This document shows positions 17,050-27,160 of a DNA stretch of 64,000 nt, one piece after another. Origin of the DNA: Thermophilibacter mediterraneus (GTDB lineage: Bacteria; Actinomycetota; Coriobacteriia; Coriobacteriales; Atopobiaceae); contig NZ_FPKO01000009.1 of the NCBI RefSeq assembly GCF_900119385.1, positions 1,201,405 to 1,265,404 of the forward strand, written 5' to 3'. Under the pieces are notes generated by a model that saw nothing but the letters and a program-made list of their open reading frames with translations, did not search any database and was not told the DNA's origin. How positions within the stretch are numbered: position 1 is the first letter of the stretch; each line of letters starts with the position of its first letter. The translations under genes were made by a program, and so were the position numbers.

Positions 17050-19134
17050 CTACAGTCCGCCCGCATCTTGGGCTCGCAGCAGCTTTGCTTGCAGCTCAGG
17101 GTCGACGGCAAACAGGTAGAGGCCGTGCACGCCTCGCCTCAGAAGAACGCTGAGCTCGTTTCTGAGGTTCTTCTCGGAATAGTCGAGCGTGCTGTTCCTC
17201 TTGTTCGTCGCCTGGGAGTTCTTGCTCGAGGAGGCGTCGAAGCAGATCCTGCCGTCGCGGAACTTCACGGACGGTCCGATGATCACTCCGGCGTAGTTGA
17301 GGTCAAACCCCTGAATCGTATAGGTGGAGCCAATCTCATCGATGGTCTCGGGCTTCTCGGCCCACGCCGTCTCCTCCTCAAGCTTTGAGGAGCCCGGGTG
17401 AACGAGGCAGTAGTTCCAGGGATGGCAGAACCTCGTCGGGTCAGCAGCGTCGGCACCTCTCTCGAAGCCCCTGTCATCGTCTTCCGAGAGCCCCATCTTC
17501 CAGGTGCCGTCGTAGTCAAGGTGCAGCTCGACGTTCCACATGCCGTCGGGGTCAAGCTCGTTCTTCTTCTTGCTCTTGTATGCCCAGTCATAGGTGGCGA
17601 GGACTCTGGAGAGGCCCTTGTCCTGCGCATCGATGGCCTTCTGCTTGATGGCAAGAAAGAGGTCGATGGGTGACGAGAAGACCTTTATCTCGTAGGCGTC
17701 ACGAATCTTCTTTCCTCTCCTCCGCTCCGAGTGGTCATGGGGGATGGCGCCGATTCGGAGACCGGAGGCGAAGTCGTCAATCCACCTTATGACCTCCTCT
17801 CCGGCGGAAATGCGCATCTGCTGTCCGAGGTGGATTGAGGAGCGAAAGAAGCGAACCCCATCCTTGAGCGTCACCTCTGAGTCCTCGTGGCCGGTGGGGT
17901 CGTTGGTGGGGGCGAGGAGCGCCGCGAGGTCATCTTCGTCCCACTGCTGCGAAGTCTGGAGAATCTGGGCGGGATCAAAGACCGCAACGGTCACCTTGGC
18001 CCGACGCATGACGTCTAGCAGCATGTTATTGCCCTGATACCCTTGACTGCCCTGCGTGAGGAGAAGGTGGGCCTCGTCGATGAGGGCGATGTCCGCTCGG
18101 CCCTGGGGCTTGTTGACGTCGCGCTTCCCGCGAATCGGATTGCCGGCCTCATCTAGCTTGGGGGCACTGAAGGAGTTGATGAACGAGGTCGGCTTCTGGA
18201 CGACCTCGTCGACCTTCTTTTGTAGGCCGAGCTTCTTTGCGACTTGGTTATAGACGTGACGCTGTTCGTGGTGCTGGATGAGCATGTAGGCGGTGACACC
18301 CTTCGTGCGGACGTCCTCGTCCCCGCTCTCGTCGTCATCGATGATGGCTTCGCCCTTCACGGACACTTCCCTCGAGAGGCGGTTGAACAGATGGCTGATA
18401 AGAACCGTCTTTCCTGTTCCTGCGGCCCCTTGGACGATGATGAGCTGGCCGAACTCCCCATCTTCGAGAGTCTCCTCGGCAGACTGCCGCATCAAGGCAG
18501 CTCGGGTTATGGCGAGAATCCTCTCCTCTGCGGCGCGCTGCTCCTCGGTGAGCCGATGGAAGGGGGACGCCTTGAACAGCGCGGAATCCCTGATGACGCT
18601 CTCTAGTGGGAAGAGCTCAGGATTACGCTTGTGCAGGGCCCTCCAAGTCTTCGAGAAGATCTCGTCGAACTCATGCTGGGGGTAATAGTTGCCCTGGGCG
18701 TTCGCACGCCTGTTGTTGAGCTGTTTAATCGCATCTACGCCGAGAAGATACTGCATCATGCGGTTCTCGACGTCGAGCGTCAGGGACTTGTTGAAGTGGG
18801 CGTTTCCAATGATGTACTGACGGACGGAGCCGCGGTCGCTCTCCGCCCGCTTGGCAAGGTCTCGCCAGTCCTCACGTGACCTGGCGTCCGGTCCGAAGTG
18901 CTGATAGGTTCTTGAGACGATGTCATTGGTCTCGCCGACATAGGCCAGGTATTCGGTCCTGTGGCTGTGTCGATTCTCTGCTTGAGAGTAGATGATGTAC
19001 ACGGTGGGGTAGTCGAAGACGAGCTCGTTGTCTTGGAACCCCGGGTGCGTCTGGCAGAACGAATCCCTTGTGAAGTCCCAGCACTCAACCTCAGCGATGA
19101 CGGAATCTGGAATGCGCGTTTTACGATGGCTCAC
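17050..19134 (-). CDS. GIY-YIG nuclease fused to DUF2075 helicase/ATPase
   Basis: In the 694-residue protein, residues 44-125 form a GIY-YIG nuclease-like domain with TVYIIY, YLAYVGETNDIVSR (Arg75) and Glu123 in DVENRMM. Residues about 230-690 are a DUF2075 (COG3410) superfamily-1-like ATPase with Walker A GAAGTGKT (236-243) and Walker B LIDEAH (351-356). It probably cuts and unwinds nucleic acid, a pattern expected in phage defence. Upstream there is only a short fragment of transposase-like sequence. The key residues of both domains appear intact. Confidence 0.8.
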   Translation of the reverse strand: MSHRKTRIPDSVIAEVECWDFTRDSFCQTHPGFQDNELVFDYPTVYIIYSQAENRHSHRTEYLAYVGETNDIVSRTYQHFGPDARSREDWRDLAKRAESDRGSVRQYIIGNAHFNKSLTLDVENRMMQYLLGVDAIKQLNNRRANAQGNYYPQHEFDEIFSKTWRALHKRNPELFPLESVIRDSALFKASPFHRLTEEQRAAEERILAITRAALMRQSAEETLEDGEFGQLIIVQGAAGTGKTVLISHLFNRLSREVSVKGEAIIDDDESGDEDVRTKGVTAYMLIQHHEQRHVYNQVAKKLGLQKKVDEVVQKPTSFINSFSAPKLDEAGNPIRGKRDVNKPQGRADIALIDEAHLLLTQGSQGYQGNNMLLDVMRRAKVTVAVFDPAQILQTSQQWDEDDLAALLAPTNDPTGHEDSEVTLKDGVRFFRSSIHLGQQMRISAGEEVIRWIDDFASGLRIGAIPHDHSERRRGKKIRDAYEIKVFSSPIDLFLAIKQKAIDAQDKGLSRVLATYDWAYKSKKKNELDPDGMWNVELHLDYDGTWKMGLSEDDDRGFERGADAADPTRFCHPWNYCLVHPGSSKLEEETAWAEKPETIDEIGSTYTIQGFDLNYAGVIIGPSVKFRDGRICFDASSSKNSQATNKRNSTLDYSEKNLRNELSVLLRRGVHGLYLFAVDPELQAKLLRAQDAGGL

Positions 19135-19901
19135 GGGCGGTCCAATCGATGGCAGTGTGTGGCAATAGTATATCGGCGTCCTCTCATGCGGCTCTGGATG
19201 CTTGCGGGCGGCGGGTGTCTCTTTGATTCTGTCGTGGGGCTAGGTTTTCGCTCGCCCAAATACCTGTGACGCTGTTATTGACAGGAGCTTGTCGACAAGG
19301 TGCAGGGCATGATGCTGCGGTCGAAGCGAGCGCGGCTGAGCTAGAACGTCGCCGCGCCACGCGCCGGGGCGCTCCAGCGGTGGATGAGCACATCACTCCG
19401 GGCACGCCACGGCCGCCCCGGGCGCCCCGCCCACGCGGATGCGCAGCCCCTCGTCGCCGGACTCGGGCGACTCGAACCACACGTCCTCGACCCGCCACTC
19501 GGGCCCCGGGCCCATCGAGCGCTCGAAGAGCCTCGCCAGCATCCCGGCCCGCGCGTCCATGTGGGCACCTCCCGTCGCCGCCCGACGACAGAATGGTGCC
19601 GCTCGGGGTCACGCGGTCACGAGGGGCTGGGTGCGCTACCCACTAAAAGTTCCGAAGAGCCCCAAAAAAGTCGGCAAGTGGATCTTGATCTTTTCCCTCC
19701 CCAGAGAGATCATACTCTCGCTTCCCGGATGGGAGGCCGGAGTATGGAGGATCGGAGATCCTTGGGCATAGCAGGAGCGCGCCATGAGAGAAGTGCACTC
19801 TCGAATGTCTGAGGCCGGGTTACCGGCTTTTCTCTTCTCTCGGAGAAGTTCTTCGAATCCCTGCCCGCTTGCAGGCATCGCAAATGAAGAAAGGGCACAC
19901 C
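19135..19901. other. Spacer with transposon scrap and AIPR gene leader
   Basis: Bases 19135-19300 and 19620-19901 hold no gene I can support. The centre (19393-19560) is a transposase-like fragment. At 19814-19827 a small hairpin GCCGG-CCGGC is followed by TTTT, a weak terminator or attenuator about 75 nt before the AIPR-like gene. Confidence 0.45.
19393..19560 (-). pseudogene. N-terminal fragment of an ISL3-like transposase
   Basis: ATG 19560 sits 6 nt after GGGAGGTG. The 55 codons read like the start of an ISL3 transposase: a helix (MLARLFERSMGPGPEW), a short strand (RVEDVWFE) and the first half of a zinc motif, ACPE, where a Cys would be expected next but a TGA stop occurs. Nothing downstream continues the protein. 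It is high-GC, unlike the defence genes on both sides. Confidence 0.4.
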
Positions 19902-21326
19902 ATGAAGAACGACAACGCCACCATCATTAGGCTTCACCAGAGCTTCAAGCAGCAGATCGGGCACATCACCCGTGTCATTGGCCTCATGTCGCCCAAGTTC
20001 CTCGTCGGGCTGATCGACAAGCTCGACCTCGACGCCAACCCCAGGAACTCGCGCCTCGGCAACGTCACGAACGCCATCCAGGAATCCATCGAGAAAGACG
20101 AGGAGGCCAAGGGGGACTCCAAGCTCTTCCCCCTCAAGTCCAAGGGCATCCTCATCGCGGCGTCCGGCTACGAGGTGCTCGACCGGAACCGCTACATGCT
20201 CGAGTTCGTCGACCGCAGCACCGAGGGCATCCTTGACGGCGGTCACAATACGCTCGCAATCGGCGCCTACATCCTAGCTCAGGCGGCAAAGTGCGCGGGC
20301 ACCCCCACGCCCACGCATCGCGCCATGGCCATCTGGGACGACTTCAAGAGCGTGTGGGGCGAGCGCCGCGATGAGGTCGATGCGTACATCAGGGCGATCA
20401 AGGAGGATCCCAACGGTCTTGTAGAGCACGGCGCCGGAAAGCTCGACTTCCTCGTTCCCGTCGAGCTCATCCTTCCCGCCGACCCCAATGACGAGCTCTG
20501 CCTCGAGGAGTTCCGCTCGTCCCTTCTGGAGATCTGTGACGCTCGAAACAACAACGCCCAGCTTACACAGGGCACAAAGGGCAACCAGGAGGGCCTGTTC
20601 GACTCCTTCAAGACGCTGTTTGGCCAGAAGTACCCCGAATTCGCCAAGCAGATCAGCTGGAAGACCAACGACGGCGGCAGCATTCAGAGCAGGAGCCTCG
20701 TGGCGCTCGCTTGGATCGTGCTCTCAAAGACGAAGTATGTCCAGGACGGCAACGACAAGATTCTCGACGCCCCAGCCGCCTCCTCAATCTACAGCGGTAA
20801 GGAGAAGTGCCTCGAGAAGTACCTGCACCTGTTGCGTGACGATAGGGTCTCGAATCTTTACGGACAGAAGCGTGAGCTCAAGGACCCGCAGGTCGCCAGC
20901 GCCCTTAAGGTCGCCACTGACCTGCCACTTCTCTATGACCGCATCTACCGAATCTTCCCCGACTGCTACAACACCATCGGGACTTACGGAAGGATCGGCG
21001 CGGTCAAGAGCCTCATGAACAAGACCAACGACTACAAGACCCCGTTCTTCCACGAGAAGGCGGAAAAGCCCGTCCCTGACGGCTTCATCTACCCGCTCGT
21101 CTATGGCCTGAGGGCAATCATCGACATCGACGAGAGCACGGGCGAAATCACCTGGAAGACCGACCCTTACCAGTTCGTCGAGTCCGACGCCTTCAGGCTC
21201 GCGGTTGCCCAGTACTGCGGAGTCATCCAGCAGTCCGACTACGACCCGCAGAAGGTCGGCAAGGGTGCCTTCAGCTACACTTCCGCAGAGAACGCTGTCA
21301 AACTGGCGTACCTAATGACAAAGTAG
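19902..21326 (+). CDS. AIPR-like protein (stand-alone)
   Basis: The 474-residue protein has LDANPRNSRLGNVTNAIQES near the N-terminus and ILDGGHNTLAIGAYIL around residue 110, which resembles the DGGHT segment of AIPR (abortive infection phage resistance) proteins. No nuclease motif is obvious. ATG 19902 is preferred over 19884 because AAAGGG lies 9 nt upstream of it. It stands between the DUF2075 gene and the dynamin operon, with a second, longer AIPR protein at 44351. Function inferred from the family only. Confidence 0.55.
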   Translation: MKNDNATIIRLHQSFKQQIGHITRVIGLMSPKFLVGLIDKLDLDANPRNSRLGNVTNAIQESIEKDEEAKGDSKLFPLKSKGILIAASGYEVLDRNRYMLEFVDRSTEGILDGGHNTLAIGAYILAQAAKCAGTPTPTHRAMAIWDDFKSVWGERRDEVDAYIRAIKEDPNGLVEHGAGKLDFLVPVELILPADPNDELCLEEFRSSLLEICDARNNNAQLTQGTKGNQEGLFDSFKTLFGQKYPEFAKQISWKTNDGGSIQSRSLVALAWIVLSKTKYVQDGNDKILDAPAASSIYSGKEKCLEKYLHLLRDDRVSNLYGQKRELKDPQVASALKVATDLPLLYDRIYRIFPDCYNTIGTYGRIGAVKSLMNKTNDYKTPFFHEKAEKPVPDGFIYPLVYGLRAIIDIDESTGEITWKTDPYQFVESDAFRLAVAQYCGVIQQSDYDPQKVGKGAFSYTSAENAVKLAYLMTK

Positions 21327-21608
21327 CCGGAACTCATCACCATCAAGCGCGGCGGCAGTCCCAAGCCTCATCTGGGCTGCCGCCGCACTTCTATCACCCC
21401 GCAGCTCTGCCTCGATCTCCTCAATTGTGGGCAGCATCCCGCCCAGTTCCTCCGACATCATCTTGGAGAGCTCGTATTCGGATATGCCAATCGGCTGGCT
21501 GAAGCCTTCCGCTGCATTCCGCGCAAGTGTATTGCGCTGCACTTGGAATGAGTATTCAAGGGACAATCCGAGCGTCACTGCACCCACGTTTGGTAGACAC
21601 CGGGCCAT
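21312..21608 (-). pseudogene. C-terminal remnant of a DUF1016/YhcG-type PDDEXK protein
   Basis: The 98-codon frame ends ISEYELSKMMSEELGGMLPTIEEIEAEL-like, matching the end of DUF1016 nucleases, in which a PIGVxEY segment is followed by LPTIEELEAEL. The nuclease core is absent and no ribosome site precedes ATG 21608, so it is a leftover fragment. It overlaps the AIPR-like gene end by 15 nt. Confidence 0.4.
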
Positions 21609-21662
21609 TCGGACGTAGGATAATAATCAATGACGTCACAGGGCTCCGTGAAGGACGGATAG

Positions 21663-24122
21663 ATGAAAAAGGCAACACGTATCTCATACGACCCATATGA
21701 GAACTCGCTTAGATTCAAGGTCTATCACAGTGATGAAGATGCATGGGCTTGCCTTTCGGAAGGTTCCGACCTGTTGAAATACGAGAACCAGCTCGTTCTG
21801 TTCTCGAACTGCGTAAAAGATATCGTCAACACCATCAATGACAAGCAGAACTCCGCATCGGAAGGTCTGGAAATCCAGTTTGTGGGACCGAAGGATGACT
21901 ACGAGCTGCTTGAGCACGAGGTCAAAGATGTTTACGACCAGCGGGGAGGAGCTGGACCGCTAACGTGCCGGCACATCGGAAGCTACCGAAATGCCAATGA
22001 GGTCCTCAGGACCATCAGATCCGATTACAAGTCAATCGCAAAGGAGTTCTCGCCATTTCTGCCGGGTGGGGAACGATATGAGGATGAATGGAGGAGAATC
22101 GGCGACAGCATCGTGAAGTTCGACGAAACGATCAGTGACGCCATCCCCGTCTGCATTATCGGTAATTACAGCGTAGGAAAATCGGCCTTAATCAATTCCC
22201 TGATAGGAGAGGACGTCCTTCCCAGCAAGGTCAACCCAAGCACCGCTAAGAACGTTGAAGTCATCAGATCCGATAGGTTCAGGGTCACTCTGTTCCTCCC
22301 CGACGAGAAATCCGAGATGTGTCCCCATAGCTTTGACATCGATGGCGGATGCCTAAAGGCAAAGTCAGAAGATCACGCTCTGTGCGACATAGCAAGGAGG
22401 CTGAACAAGATCGTCTCCTCCGATGGAGCGGACGAGAATGCCGTGATCAGACGCCTCTTAGATGCCCTCAACGACGGGTACCACCATGAGAGCGAATCGG
22501 AGCTTCTTTCCTCGTTTGGATGCAACGTCATCCTCGAGCTCCCGTTTAAGAAGTCATTACTCGACAGAGCAGACAACAAGATCGTGTTCTACGACACCCC
22601 GGGAAATGATAATGCGGAAGTCGACCAGCAGGAACACCGCCATGCTCTCGAGGACCTTCTTGGAACGCAGACCAACGCCCTGCCCATACTCGTCACAGAG
22701 CGAAGCAGAACCTCAGGAAGAAGCACGGGCGACGTCATGCACATGCTCGACGAATATAAGGAGAACTTCTCGAGCCCAAGCTGCCTGATTGTGCTCACAA
22801 AATGCGACAAGCATACCCGCTCCGAGCTCCAGGAAGCCTTGTCCCCCGAGCTGAGGAACTGGCACGGCAAGTCGATAATCCTCTTTACCACCCCGATCGG
22901 CGCGCTAGGCGAACGTAAGGGCGACGGCTCGTCATGGCTCGACGAATCGTATAGGGACATCTATGAAGAATGGAGCGATAAGCAGCTGGGACCGAAAAGG
23001 GTCTGCTTGCCCGACTATAACTGCTATCCGTGCGGCAGGCGCGGCACAAAGGAGGAAACTGGGGCGAGTGATAGTTTATATAACACCGGCATCCCCTCAC
23101 TTGAGTATGAGATTCTTTACTATATCGAGAAGCATTCGAAGTATAAGAAGTGCGTCAGGGGTAGAAAGGACCTTCTCAACGCGTTGGCAACAGTAAAGCA
23201 AGAGCTCGACAATCGGAAAGCGAAGGCCACAGAAGCGCATAGGGAAGCAAAGAGGCGCAAAGCCACAAAGCGCGCAGCCCTACTCGCCGAGCTCGACGCC
23301 ATTCACATCTCACTAACCAAGGGATTGGATGAGAACCTCGCCCACCAGTTTCAAAAGGAGCTTGACGATTATTGCGCCAAACTTCCCGAGATAATGGGCA
23401 ACATTTATGATCGCCTTAACCCTGACGACCCCTTCGCTCTGGATGACAAGCTCAATGAGGCAATCAGGCAACACTGCCAGAAGAACCTCATTGACGCGGT
23501 CTACCTAGCAAATGGTGGCGCTAGAGAGAAGATCATTGAAAACATGACGGCGTATGCAGAGGACTATGCCGAGAAGCTCCAAGAGTACGTCAGCAAGAAC
23601 GAATCACACTTTTCCGACTATGGAAAAGAACAGCTGAAGAAGTACCTCGGCAAGAATCTCGAGCCCCCGACCTTTAGTGAGGTAAAGAGCGTCCTAGACA
23701 GCATCGGTGAACTTTTCGAAAAGGCTTCGCTTGCCACACATGCCATCCTGAGACTGCTCAACAATCCCGATGCTGCAAAGAGCCAATTGGTCTCCGCTAA
23801 GTCCAGCTTCTTCGAGGGGCGTCTCAGGGACAAAACCGACTTCTTTGGACAAAAGATCCCCGGTCTCTTCCTCGAAACTGTCTTCACAAGGCCCATCAAT
23901 GAATACTTTGAACAAATAACTGTCTGGACAAATATCTATAGAAAACATATAAAAATGCAGCTCGATAGCGACAACGCTCTGCTCAGCGATATGGAGACCC
24001 GGATAGAGGAGCTTGAACGAACAATAAGCGACCTCGAGGGCAGGCTCTCCGCCATCGCCGGAGTAGAGACGAGACTCGAAAGAATCCTCGAGCCGACTGA
24101 AGTGGAGCGCAACGAATGTTAA
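21663..24122 (+). CDS. Dynamin-like large GTPase
   Basis: The 819-residue protein has an N-terminal domain of about 150 residues with no known family, then a dynamin-type GTPase: G1 GNYSVGKS (167-174), a G2 threonine near 194, G3 DTPG (311-314) and G4 TKCD (379-382). The C-terminal 450 residues are helical with a very basic coiled coil (about 515-550) and a final coiled coil (about 770-810). No clear membrane helix is seen, so membrane contact would be peripheral. ATG 21663 follows AAGGACGG. Its end overlaps the HerA-like gene by 7 nt, so the two are probably made together. Bacterial dynamins remodel membranes, and some act in phage defence. Confidence 0.85.
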   Translation: MKKATRISYDPYENSLRFKVYHSDEDAWACLSEGSDLLKYENQLVLFSNCVKDIVNTINDKQNSASEGLEIQFVGPKDDYELLEHEVKDVYDQRGGAGPLTCRHIGSYRNANEVLRTIRSDYKSIAKEFSPFLPGGERYEDEWRRIGDSIVKFDETISDAIPVCIIGNYSVGKSALINSLIGEDVLPSKVNPSTAKNVEVIRSDRFRVTLFLPDEKSEMCPHSFDIDGGCLKAKSEDHALCDIARRLNKIVSSDGADENAVIRRLLDALNDGYHHESESELLSSFGCNVILELPFKKSLLDRADNKIVFYDTPGNDNAEVDQQEHRHALEDLLGTQTNALPILVTERSRTSGRSTGDVMHMLDEYKENFSSPSCLIVLTKCDKHTRSELQEALSPELRNWHGKSIILFTTPIGALGERKGDGSSWLDESYRDIYEEWSDKQLGPKRVCLPDYNCYPCGRRGTKEETGASDSLYNTGIPSLEYEILYYIEKHSKYKKCVRGRKDLLNALATVKQELDNRKAKATEAHREAKRRKATKRAALLAELDAIHISLTKGLDENLAHQFQKELDDYCAKLPEIMGNIYDRLNPDDPFALDDKLNEAIRQHCQKNLIDAVYLANGGAREKIIENMTAYAEDYAEKLQEYVSKNESHFSDYGKEQLKKYLGKNLEPPTFSEVKSVLDSIGELFEKASLATHAILRLLNNPDAAKSQLVSAKSSFFEGRLRDKTDFFGQKIPGLFLETVFTRPINEYFEQITVWTNIYRKHIKMQLDSDNALLSDMETRIEELERTISDLEGRLSAIAGVETRLERILEPTEVERNEC

Positions 24123-27100
24123 ATCAGCCATTGAGCAGCACGGAAATTGAGGGGCGGAGCGATACAACATCGACCGCTCCGGCGCAGTCACCAGACGAGC
24201 TGTATGGCAGGTGCCTCGCTGAGGTATTCAGAGAGTATGCGCCGTATGTCGCTGAATGCTACTCGGTCGAAGAGCACCCCAGCCGCACCAGTCCGACCGA
24301 GTCCGTCGCGAGCTTCGAAATTACCAAGCTTGTTCTCGAGCAAGACGACCACATTGCCGCAAAGCTCAAGAACGTATATCACCTGCTTGCTTACTCGAGA
24401 AACAGCATCGCAATCGTTATCAGTCGGACCCATCGAGACTGCCGTATCTACATCGCAGTTGGAACCGAGGAGAACGATTCCGAGAAATCGAAAGACCTCA
24501 CAGCAAACGTTCGTGACGCATTTTTGGGCAACTTCCCAGGTTCGGAATGCGGGCCCGTACGACACTATTCTGATGACTGGGACTCCGCATTTGGGTTCCT
24601 TAATGAGAGCACGCGTTTTGGCAACGTGAGCTTCAGCTCGGTGGGCATCGTGTCGAACGTTGCGACCGATTTCTCGGAAGAGTTTTCAGAGCAGAGTATT
24701 GAAAAGCTAATCGACGGCGTATCCCTCAACCAGGATGAGGAATACACGGTCATGCTCGTCGGCAAGGCGCTTCCACACGATGAAGTCGTTCGAAGGAAGA
24801 ACAGGCTCTATAGCATCTATACCGGACTGAGCCCCTTCGCCAGCGTCCAGAGAAGTTGGGGCGTTCAGGAAAGTACAACCTGGACAAAAAGTGTGAGTGT
24901 TGGCAATTCCATCAACGTCCCGTTTTGTCCTTTCGGCCCGAGCCTCGGAGCAAACATCGGTTTTGGTTCCTCGATCGGAAGCGCCACAGGCACCACGTCC
25001 AGCGACACAGTAACCATCACAGAATATGGCGTGAAGCATATGCTCGACACGATAGAAAGACAGCTTGAACGCCTTGAGAGATGTGAGGCGCTCGGCCTTT
25101 GGCAGTTCTCAGCATACGTCATCTCGCCAGAAGTTCGTCTGGTGGATGAAGTGTCACGCATGTATCTGTCCCTCACCCAGGGACGGGATTCACATTTCGA
25201 AAGCCCCGCGGTTAATATCTGGAATGCGCTCAAAAACGGCGGCGCTCGCAAGGGGGAGTTATCCCGCCTGCGCGAGTACATGATGCATCTTGAGCATCCC
25301 GTGTTCAACAAACACCTTGGTTCAGGAGAACAAAGTTTTAACAGCCAAAACTGGCCACGCCGTGTCTCGTGTGCCGCAGAACTATCCGGCGCCGAACTCA
25401 CCAAGGCCATGAGTCTCCCCCGAACGTCAATCCCGGGTCTACCCGTCATCAAGTGCGCAGCCTTCGGACGAGAAGTATCTTCCTATGACGGACAACGTGA
25501 CAACGATATCCGCATTGGATGCATCCACCATATGCACCGTGATGAGGACATGCCGGTCGCCCTCTCGACAAAATCACTCGCGTCTCATGTATTCGTCACC
25601 GGTTCGACGGGATGCGGCAAATCAAACACGGTCTACAAGTTGCTCGATGAAGCAGAAACGAACTTCTTGGTTATCGAGCCAGCAAAGGGCGAGTACCGCT
25701 ACGAATTCGAGGGCATCGCAAAGGTCTACGGAACCAACCCCCTTGCAGACAATCTCTTGAAAATCAATCCCTTCGTCTTTCCGGAAGGCATCCATGTATT
25801 CGAACATATCGATCGAATACTCGAGGTGTTCAACGTGTGCTGGCCGATGTACGCCGCCATGCCCGCCGTCCTCAAGGAAGCCGTGATTCGCGCCTACAGG
25901 CGAGTGGGCTGGAATCTCAGCACATCGACAAACCGTTTCGGCAATCTTTTCCCAACATTTAGAGACGTATGCGAGGAAGTGGACGCTTACATCGAGTCCT
26001 CTGACTACTCCACCGACACAAGGGGCGATTACAAGGGCTCCTTAAAGACACGACTGGAATCGCTCACGAATGGCATCAACGAGCTGGTATTCTGCAACGG
26101 CTGCATCCCAGACGCGAACCTCTTCGACAGCAAGGCAATCGTCGACCTCAGCCGCGTTGGCTCCGGCGAGAATAAAGCCCTCATCATGGGCATCCTCGTG
26201 ATCAAGCTTCAAGAGCACCGGATGATTCAAAGAGGCCGCAACACCAATGAGGAGCTGAGGCACATCACGGTAATCGAAGAGGCTCACAATCTTCTGAGAA
26301 ACTCCCAAGCATCCACATCCGCGGAGATGGGAGGGGGCATTACCGCCAAATCTGTGGAGATGATCTCGAACGCTATCGCCGAGATGAGAACATACGGCGA
26401 GGCATTCATCATAGTCGACCAAGCACCCGGTCTGCTTGACATGTCTGCAATCCGCAACACAAACACCAAGATTATCATGAGGCTTCCTGATGAACGCGAT
26501 CGGAAACTCGTAGGAAGGGCGGCAAACCTCAACGACGCCCAGATTAGGGAGTTAGCTAGGCTGCAGACAGGCATCGCGGCGGTATATCAGAACGAGTGGA
26601 TAGAACCAGTTCTCTGCCATATCGGAAAGCATGAGTCCATCTCCACGCCGTCCCCACGCACTGCCAACATCGCAGAAGGCACTCAAAAGCTAGGTGACGA
26701 TGAGCTCCGTTACATGAACACCTGTCTTTTCGACCCCTCGAGGATTGATAGGCCGAGCGACCATGACTTTTCCGAGTGCGTCAGGAAATCAGATATGCCC
26801 GACTCCCTGAAGGCAAGAGCACTTGAGATGGCATACGTCCCCTATCAAAGAAGGCGTGAATCTTTTGCTAAGAGCGCTTACGGATACTTCAAGATGAGAG
26901 GGACTCTCAACCGAATGAGAGGACTTAATGCCGATGAGCTATCCAAAGCGATACGGCTCTACCTCTCCTCCGGCTGGAAGTTCGAGAGCGAAGTCAATCC
27001 CAAGCTGTGGGGACAGGCCCAATACTTGTTTATCCAGACTATGCTTAGCGAGCACGCCAACGCGCTTGCAGCATCGATCAAGGGAGTAGAAGCGGCAGAG

Positions 27101-27160
27101 TATCTTTCAGATCTCTCCGAAATTGCACGCGAACTCGCCACTCTGAAACCGGTGATGTAA
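24116..27160 (+). CDS. HerA/FtsK-type DUF87 ATPase
   Basis: The 1014-residue protein has a 480-residue N-terminal part, including a Gly/Ser-rich segment at about 262-298 (FGPSLGANIGFGSSIG), followed by a HerA-like motor. The motor has Walker A GSTGCGKS (496-503), Walker B VIEEAH (719-724), a sensor-like IVDQAP (767-772) and MRLPDERDR near 788, typical of hexameric HerA/VirB4 pumps. Such motors move DNA or proteins. The stop is directly followed by the ATG of the nuclease-toxin gene, and the start overlaps the dynamin gene, so it is the centre of a four-gene operon. Confidence 0.85.
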   Translation: MLNQPLSSTEIEGRSDTTSTAPAQSPDELYGRCLAEVFREYAPYVAECYSVEEHPSRTSPTESVASFEITKLVLEQDDHIAAKLKNVYHLLAYSRNSIAIVISRTHRDCRIYIAVGTEENDSEKSKDLTANVRDAFLGNFPGSECGPVRHYSDDWDSAFGFLNESTRFGNVSFSSVGIVSNVATDFSEEFSEQSIEKLIDGVSLNQDEEYTVMLVGKALPHDEVVRRKNRLYSIYTGLSPFASVQRSWGVQESTTWTKSVSVGNSINVPFCPFGPSLGANIGFGSSIGSATGTTSSDTVTITEYGVKHMLDTIERQLERLERCEALGLWQFSAYVISPEVRLVDEVSRMYLSLTQGRDSHFESPAVNIWNALKNGGARKGELSRLREYMMHLEHPVFNKHLGSGEQSFNSQNWPRRVSCAAELSGAELTKAMSLPRTSIPGLPVIKCAAFGREVSSYDGQRDNDIRIGCIHHMHRDEDMPVALSTKSLASHVFVTGSTGCGKSNTVYKLLDEAETNFLVIEPAKGEYRYEFEGIAKVYGTNPLADNLLKINPFVFPEGIHVFEHIDRILEVFNVCWPMYAAMPAVLKEAVIRAYRRVGWNLSTSTNRFGNLFPTFRDVCEEVDAYIESSDYSTDTRGDYKGSLKTRLESLTNGINELVFCNGCIPDANLFDSKAIVDLSRVGSGENKALIMGILVIKLQEHRMIQRGRNTNEELRHITVIEEAHNLLRNSQASTSAEMGGGITAKSVEMISNAIAEMRTYGEAFIIVDQAPGLLDMSAIRNTNTKIIMRLPDERDRKLVGRAANLNDAQIRELARLQTGIAAVYQNEWIEPVLCHIGKHESISTPSPRTANIAEGTQKLGDDELRYMNTCLFDPSRIDRPSDHDFSECVRKSDMPDSLKARALEMAYVPYQRRRESFAKSAYGYFKMRGTLNRMRGLNADELSKAIRLYLSSGWKFESEVNPKLWGQAQYLFIQTMLSEHANALAASIKGVEAAEYLSDLSEIARELATLKPVM

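Noticed and set aside
19393-19560. Selenoprotein with TGA at the zinc motif
   Set aside because: Tempting because TGA falls where a Cys is expected and the genome seems to use selenium, but no continuing protein follows and a decayed transposase explains it better.
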